Source: Pseudarthrobacter sp. ATCC 49987
Lineage (GTDB): Bacteria; Actinomycetota; Actinomycetes; Actinomycetales; Micrococcaceae
DNA length: 64,000 bases
Assembly (NCBI RefSeq): GCF_009928425.1
Contig: NZ_JAABNS010000001.1
Span: forward strand, 1,860,001 to 1,924,000
Reading direction: 5' to 3'
Shown here in pieces: positions 61,031 to 64,000 of this stretch. Both the position numbers and the translations under genes were made by a program. How positions within the stretch are numbered: the stretch's first letter is position 1; the number at the start of each line of letters is the position of its first letter. Below the pieces are notes generated by a model that saw only the letters and a program-made list of their open reading frames with translations, was not told the DNA's origin and ran no database searches.

Positions 61031-61666
61031 ATGCACACGTCTCCGCGCATCACGGTGGAGGTGCCGGTACTCAGCGTTGGATCCGGCCCCCCGGACTACG
61101 AGGAACTGGGCAGCTACGTCGATGCACTGAGAAGGCCGCAGGGGCTCCACCTGACCCTGCTGCATATCGGTGTGCTGGAGGACTTCGCCCAGGACATTGC
61201 GACCTGGACCAGGGGCATCACGGCCGCCGGGGAAGCCGCCCGTATGGCGGCTGCCTGGCTGGAGGGGCTTCCTACCTTGGACGCCTTTTCCGCACGGGCT
61301 GAGCGGCTGGTCCTGCTGGGCGGCGGGCGCGTGAGCGGCCTGGAAGTGGAGGTGCCCCACCACGTGCAGGAGTATCAGGTCTCCCTCGTGAAGGCCTTGC
61401 ACGAGCTTTTGGACGAGATGCTGGTGGACAACGTCGATGACTTCATCCTCAGCTCACCGGCCCTCGGCTTCAGGTATCCCCGGTGGACACCCCACGTTGC
61501 CGTAGGCCGCCCCAAGACGAGGGACCGCGGGCCCTGGGCGATTAGACCCCTGGCACTCGAATTCGGCGCATCACGGATCAGGAACCGCCAGCACCTCCCC
61601 GCCCTGGGTGCCGGCCAGGACGTGCGGACCAGGGCATCCGGACCCAGACAGGTGGAGGGCACATGA
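61031..61666 (+). CDS. 2H phosphoesterase-like protein
   Basis: This 211-residue protein has two H-x-[TA] motifs, HLTLLHIG and PHVAVGRP, spaced as in the 2H phosphoesterase/2'-5' RNA ligase superfamily. The second is H-V-A instead of H-x-T, so activity is plausible but not certain. The ATG at 61031 has GAGAGGGAG. Its stop overlaps the Nudix ATG (ATGA). Members cut 2',3'-cyclic phosphates of RNA or of ADP-ribose. Confidence 0.75.
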   Translation: MHTSPRITVEVPVLSVGSGPPDYEELGSYVDALRRPQGLHLTLLHIGVLEDFAQDIATWTRGITAAGEAARMAAAWLEGLPTLDAFSARAERLVLLGGGRVSGLEVEVPHHVQEYQVSLVKALHELLDEMLVDNVDDFILSSPALGFRYPRWTPHVAVGRPKTRDRGPWAIRPLALEFGASRIRNRQHLPALGAGQDVRTRASGPRQVEGT

Positions 61667-62139
61667 CAGTCACGAGCGCAGGCATCCTGCTGTACCGCCG
61701 GGGCCCCGGACCGGAGGTGGAGGTGTGGATAGCCCATATGGGCGGACCGTACTGGGCGCGAAAGGATGCCCGGGCCTGGTCAATACCCAAAGGCGAATAC
61801 CTCCCGGACGAGGACCCGCTGGCCGCTGCGCAGCGCGAGTTCGCCGAAGAAATGGGCCACCCTGCACCGGCCGCCGAGTACATCCCCCTGGGGGCTTTCC
61901 GGCAGCCTTCGGGCAAGATCATCACGGTCTTCACGGCCGGGTCCGACTTTGCGCCCGAACGGATTGTGAGCAACACCTTCCCGTTGGAATGGCCCAAGGG
62001 ATCCGGCATAGTCCGGAGCTACCCGGAGATCGATGCCGCCCAATGGACACCGGAGACCGAAGCCCGCATCAAGCTGGTGGGTGGCCAACTGCCGATCCTC
62101 GACGCGCTCATCCAGCACCTGGCGGGCCCGGGCACCTGA
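61663..62139 (+). CDS. Nudix hydrolase
   Basis: This 158-residue Nudix protein has a full Nudix box, G-x5-E-x7-R-E-x2-E-E-x-G, seen as GEYLPDEDPLAAAQREFAEE followed by MG. N-terminal SAGILLYRRG and WSIPKG are typical. The conserved EWPKGSG region resembles a group annotated as DNA-mismatch-repair-like or NTP pyrophosphohydrolases. It is translationally coupled to the 2H phosphoesterase gene. Confidence 0.9.
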   Translation: MTVTSAGILLYRRGPGPEVEVWIAHMGGPYWARKDARAWSIPKGEYLPDEDPLAAAQREFAEEMGHPAPAAEYIPLGAFRQPSGKIITVFTAGSDFAPERIVSNTFPLEWPKGSGIVRSYPEIDAAQWTPETEARIKLVGGQLPILDALIQHLAGPGT

Positions 62140-62250
62140 CCGGCGGCACCCGATAACCTCTTCCGCTCCCGCATCCCATTGATGGTCCGGCACCACAGTG
62201 CCATTCTTGGGAAATCCGAATCATTCGGGCAGCGAACGAAGGGAAATGCG

Positions 62251-62580
62251 ATGCCGCTCTATCTTTCGAAGTTCAGCTACACCCCTGAGACCTGGGCCAG
62301 GATGATCACCAATCCCGAAGACCGCGGGAAAGCCGCCCAGGCATACATCGAATCGGTCGGAGGAAAGCTCCACGGCTTCTGGTACGCGTTCGGCACCCAC
62401 GACGGGTACAACCTCTGGGAGGCCCCTGACAACGTCTCCATGGCCGCGGTGGCACTGGCAATCACCGGAGGCGGTGCTCTGAGTTCGTTGGAAACGACCG
62501 TACTGTTGAGCGTCGACGAAACACTGGAGGCCCTGCGGATGGCCGGAGAGGTGAAGTACCGGGCCCCCGGCACCAGATAG
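62251..62580 (+). CDS. GYD-domain protein
   Basis: This 109-residue single GYD domain reads YLSKFSYTPETWARMI, KLHGFWYAFGTHDGYNLWEAPD (the G-x-H/Y-D-x-Y-x-L core) and MAAVALAITGGGALSSLET. It is a small ferredoxin-like fold, found widely near metabolic genes; its function is unknown. The ATG at 62251 has GAAGGGAAA. Confidence 0.88.
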   Translation: MPLYLSKFSYTPETWARMITNPEDRGKAAQAYIESVGGKLHGFWYAFGTHDGYNLWEAPDNVSMAAVALAITGGGALSSLETTVLLSVDETLEALRMAGEVKYRAPGTR

Positions 62581-62603
62581 GACCAACCACAGAGAGGCCT
62601 TCG

Positions 62604-63128
62604 ATGAATGCCACCGAGCCGACGGGGCGGCGTGAACCGACTGCCCGCCAACGCGCCGAGAGCCTCAAGGAGCGCGTCTACATCAGCTTCACCAGCCTGG
62701 CTGTGGTGCTGGCCCTTCGGAGCCACGCGGACGAGACAACGCCAGGCGCAGCAGCGGCAACCCTCAGCATCGTGGTGGTCGGTTCCCTGCTGGGGATCTT
62801 CGTCGCCGATTTGCTGAGCCATCTGACGGTCCACGCAAAACTTCCCAGCGGTCGCGAACTCAATCACATGATCGCCGTCAGCACCGAGGCCCTCAGCGTG
62901 CTGGTGACACCGCTCCTGCTCCTCACGGCAGCCGGCCTGGGACTCTGGTCGACGGCTGTGGCACTTCAATGGGCAGTGGTGGTTCTCGTTGTGACCCTCC
63001 TCGTCATCGGATACCTCGCAATCCGGCGGCTCGAGCTGCCGGTGCACCTCAAAGCCGTGATTGTGCTCGCTGAAGTGGTGTTGAGCATGGTGGTGATCGG
63101 GCTCGAGTTGCTGGCCCACAATCTCTGA
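62604..63128 (+). CDS. Four-TM membrane protein
   Basis: This 174-residue protein has hydrophobic segments at about 27-40, 50-72, 93-137 (two helices) and 148-170. A conserved-looking VADLLSHLTVHAKLPSGREL occurs between helices. No family is recognised with confidence. The ATG at 62604 has GAGAGGCC; it follows the GYD gene by 23 bases and may share its transcript. Confidence 0.65.
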   Translation: MNATEPTGRREPTARQRAESLKERVYISFTSLAVVLALRSHADETTPGAAAATLSIVVVGSLLGIFVADLLSHLTVHAKLPSGRELNHMIAVSTEALSVLVTPLLLLTAAGLGLWSTAVALQWAVVVLVVTLLVIGYLAIRRLELPVHLKAVIVLAEVVLSMVVIGLELLAHNL

Positions 63129-63261
63129 GGAATCACGCCTGAACCACCGCCCCCAGCACGACCGCGTTCCGTGCCAGGGAGCGGCCGGGATCAAGTGGGG
63201 TCTTCGATCGTTGGGTCAGGTAGCGGCCTGACACCCACCACCCCCAACCAAAGGAGACTGC

Positions 63262-63909
63262 TTGCTGATCGTGCTTACGGGAATTGACGGGTCGGGGAAA
63301 ACGACAGCGGCCCAAGCCCTTGTCGATGCCGCCCGCCAGACCGGGAACAGCGCCCTGTTTCTGCCCAACTATGCGGGTCGCCGGAGGATGTCTCTGATGA
63401 GTGCCGCGCTGGGCGTCCGTATGCCCGCGCGGCTTGCAGATTTCATTGAGACGGCAGTCCGCACATTCAACGTCCTGAATTCACACCGCCGCGCCTGGCG
63501 TTTTCAGGGCTTGGCGGTCATGGATCGGCACCTTCACTGTCAGCTCGCGCTGCGCAAGATGCACGGAATTCCCAGGGGACGTTTCCTGCCCTTCCTGATC
63601 AGGACACTCCCCCAACCTGACCTGGTCATTTACCTGGATGTTGACCCCCACGAGGCGCACGCCAGGGTAGTCGCGCGGGGTACCGATTCCGAGCGCCTCG
63701 AGGATCTGGAGTGCCTGCGCGGCGCCTATCAATCACTTCCCGAATTCTGCCGTTTCACCAGCATCACAGCCGACGGGCTGCCCTCCGAGGTGCTCTCCCG
63801 GCTGCAGACAGCCCTCGCGACGGCCAGCGGAAGGCAGGCCGGGGAGCCCGCCCCGGGAAATCCTGCCCGCACCAATTCACACAGCAGTTTCACAGGGAAG
63901 CGCTATTGA
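63262..63909 (+). CDS. Thymidylate-kinase-like P-loop protein
   Basis: This 215-residue protein has P-loop LTGIDGSGKTTAAQAL at the start, a D-R-H motif (VMDRHLHCQLAL) where TMKs have D-R-Y/F, and VIYLDVDPHEAHARVVARGTDSERLE, the typical TMK hydrophobic strand and lid. It differs from the housekeeping Tmk in the middle region, so a non-canonical nucleotide or sugar kinase role is possible. The TTG at 63262 has AAAGGAG. Confidence 0.85.
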   Translation: MLIVLTGIDGSGKTTAAQALVDAARQTGNSALFLPNYAGRRRMSLMSAALGVRMPARLADFIETAVRTFNVLNSHRRAWRFQGLAVMDRHLHCQLALRKMHGIPRGRFLPFLIRTLPQPDLVIYLDVDPHEAHARVVARGTDSERLEDLECLRGAYQSLPEFCRFTSITADGLPSEVLSRLQTALATASGRQAGEPAPGNPARTNSHSSFTGKRY

Positions 63910-64000
63910 AGTTACAGCCGGAACAACAAGAATGGTCGTAACTGATAGTGGTATTCGCGGATTCAATGGTGACCGCGGCGTGCCGGGCGTCAGTGGCGAG
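63910..64000. other. Window end, no feature resolved
   Basis: About 90 bases follow the kinase-like gene. An ATG-GTG at 63968-63973 could open a further frame, but too little is visible to judge. Confidence 0.4.

Noticed and set aside
1..64000. CRISPR arrays, tRNA or rRNA genes, prophage or integrase modules
   Set aside because: No regularly spaced repeats, tRNA-like cloverleaf, rRNA sequence or phage structural genes were recognised by eye; a tRNAscan/Infernal run would be needed to exclude small RNAs.

Overview
The window looks like a chromosomal segment of a high-GC actinobacterium, most probably a Micrococcaceae member (Arthrobacter, Pseudarthrobacter or a relative). The basis is strong G/C-ending codon use, GTG and TTG starts, two DUF4193 zinc proteins, an HtaA-domain protein, a SARP/BTAD regulator, an LAL (MalT-like LuxR) regulator and a stand-alone LigD polymerase domain. 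The genus is inference; no rRNA or tRNA gene was seen.

Layout. 1-4 kb: the end of a YciO-type protein, a VOC protein, a methyltransferase, and relics (a DUF664 scrap and a frameshifted GNAT gene). 4-8.3 kb: an SOS-boxed umuDC operon broken twice, by an IS481-family element in umuD (1,061 bp, 6-bp target duplication) and by an ISL3-family element in umuC (1,409 bp, 8-bp duplication). Removing both on paper restores intact UmuD (143 aa) and UmuC (430 aa), so both insertions are recent. 8.3-14.2 kb: a SARP regulator, an HtrA-like protease, an HtaA protein and a convergent, overlapping two-component pair. 14.2-30 kb: housekeeping and accessory genes, including a GGDEF-EAL protein, a cupredoxin lipoprotein, pirin, a CFA-synthase-like enzyme, an amidohydrolase, a LigD polymerase domain, pncB, a STAS pair, hrpB and CYTH-CHAD. 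30-38 kb: a truncated cupin, a 2OG-Fe(II) oxygenase, a terpenoid-cyclase-fold protein, and an unusual fusion of GTP cyclohydrolase II to a flavin-dependent monooxygenase-like domain.

38-57 kb holds the most interesting part. It is an island of envelope and transport genes: a phospholipase-D/cardiolipin-synthase-like gene, four paralogous two-TM SHOCT proteins, small lipoproteins, a K+-channel-like protein, a class II glutamine amidotransferase, a DUF2252 protein, a GH15 glucanohydrolase, an AI-2E exporter-like protein, a GAP-family protein, an MFS exporter and a SulP transporter. Seven intergenic regions in it carry the same 17-bp palindrome, TCAYCC-N5-GRRTGR. In six cases a -10-like hexamer follows at exactly 22 nt, and in the seventh at 23 nt. 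This is the geometry of an activator site centred near -42. It suggests one undescribed regulon, and the LAL regulator in the middle of the island is a natural but unproven candidate activator.

57-64 kb: a redox-switch pair (HxlR/QorR-like regulator divergent from a Qor2/NmrA-like reductase, with an MBL hydrolase coupled to the regulator), a D-threonine-aldolase-like PLP enzyme, a translationally coupled 2H-phosphoesterase/Nudix pair, a GYD protein, a membrane protein and a thymidylate-kinase-like protein. Single-base frameshifts appear in three otherwise convincing genes (near 3888, 36870-36874 and 47055-47057). They may be real mutations or assembly errors.
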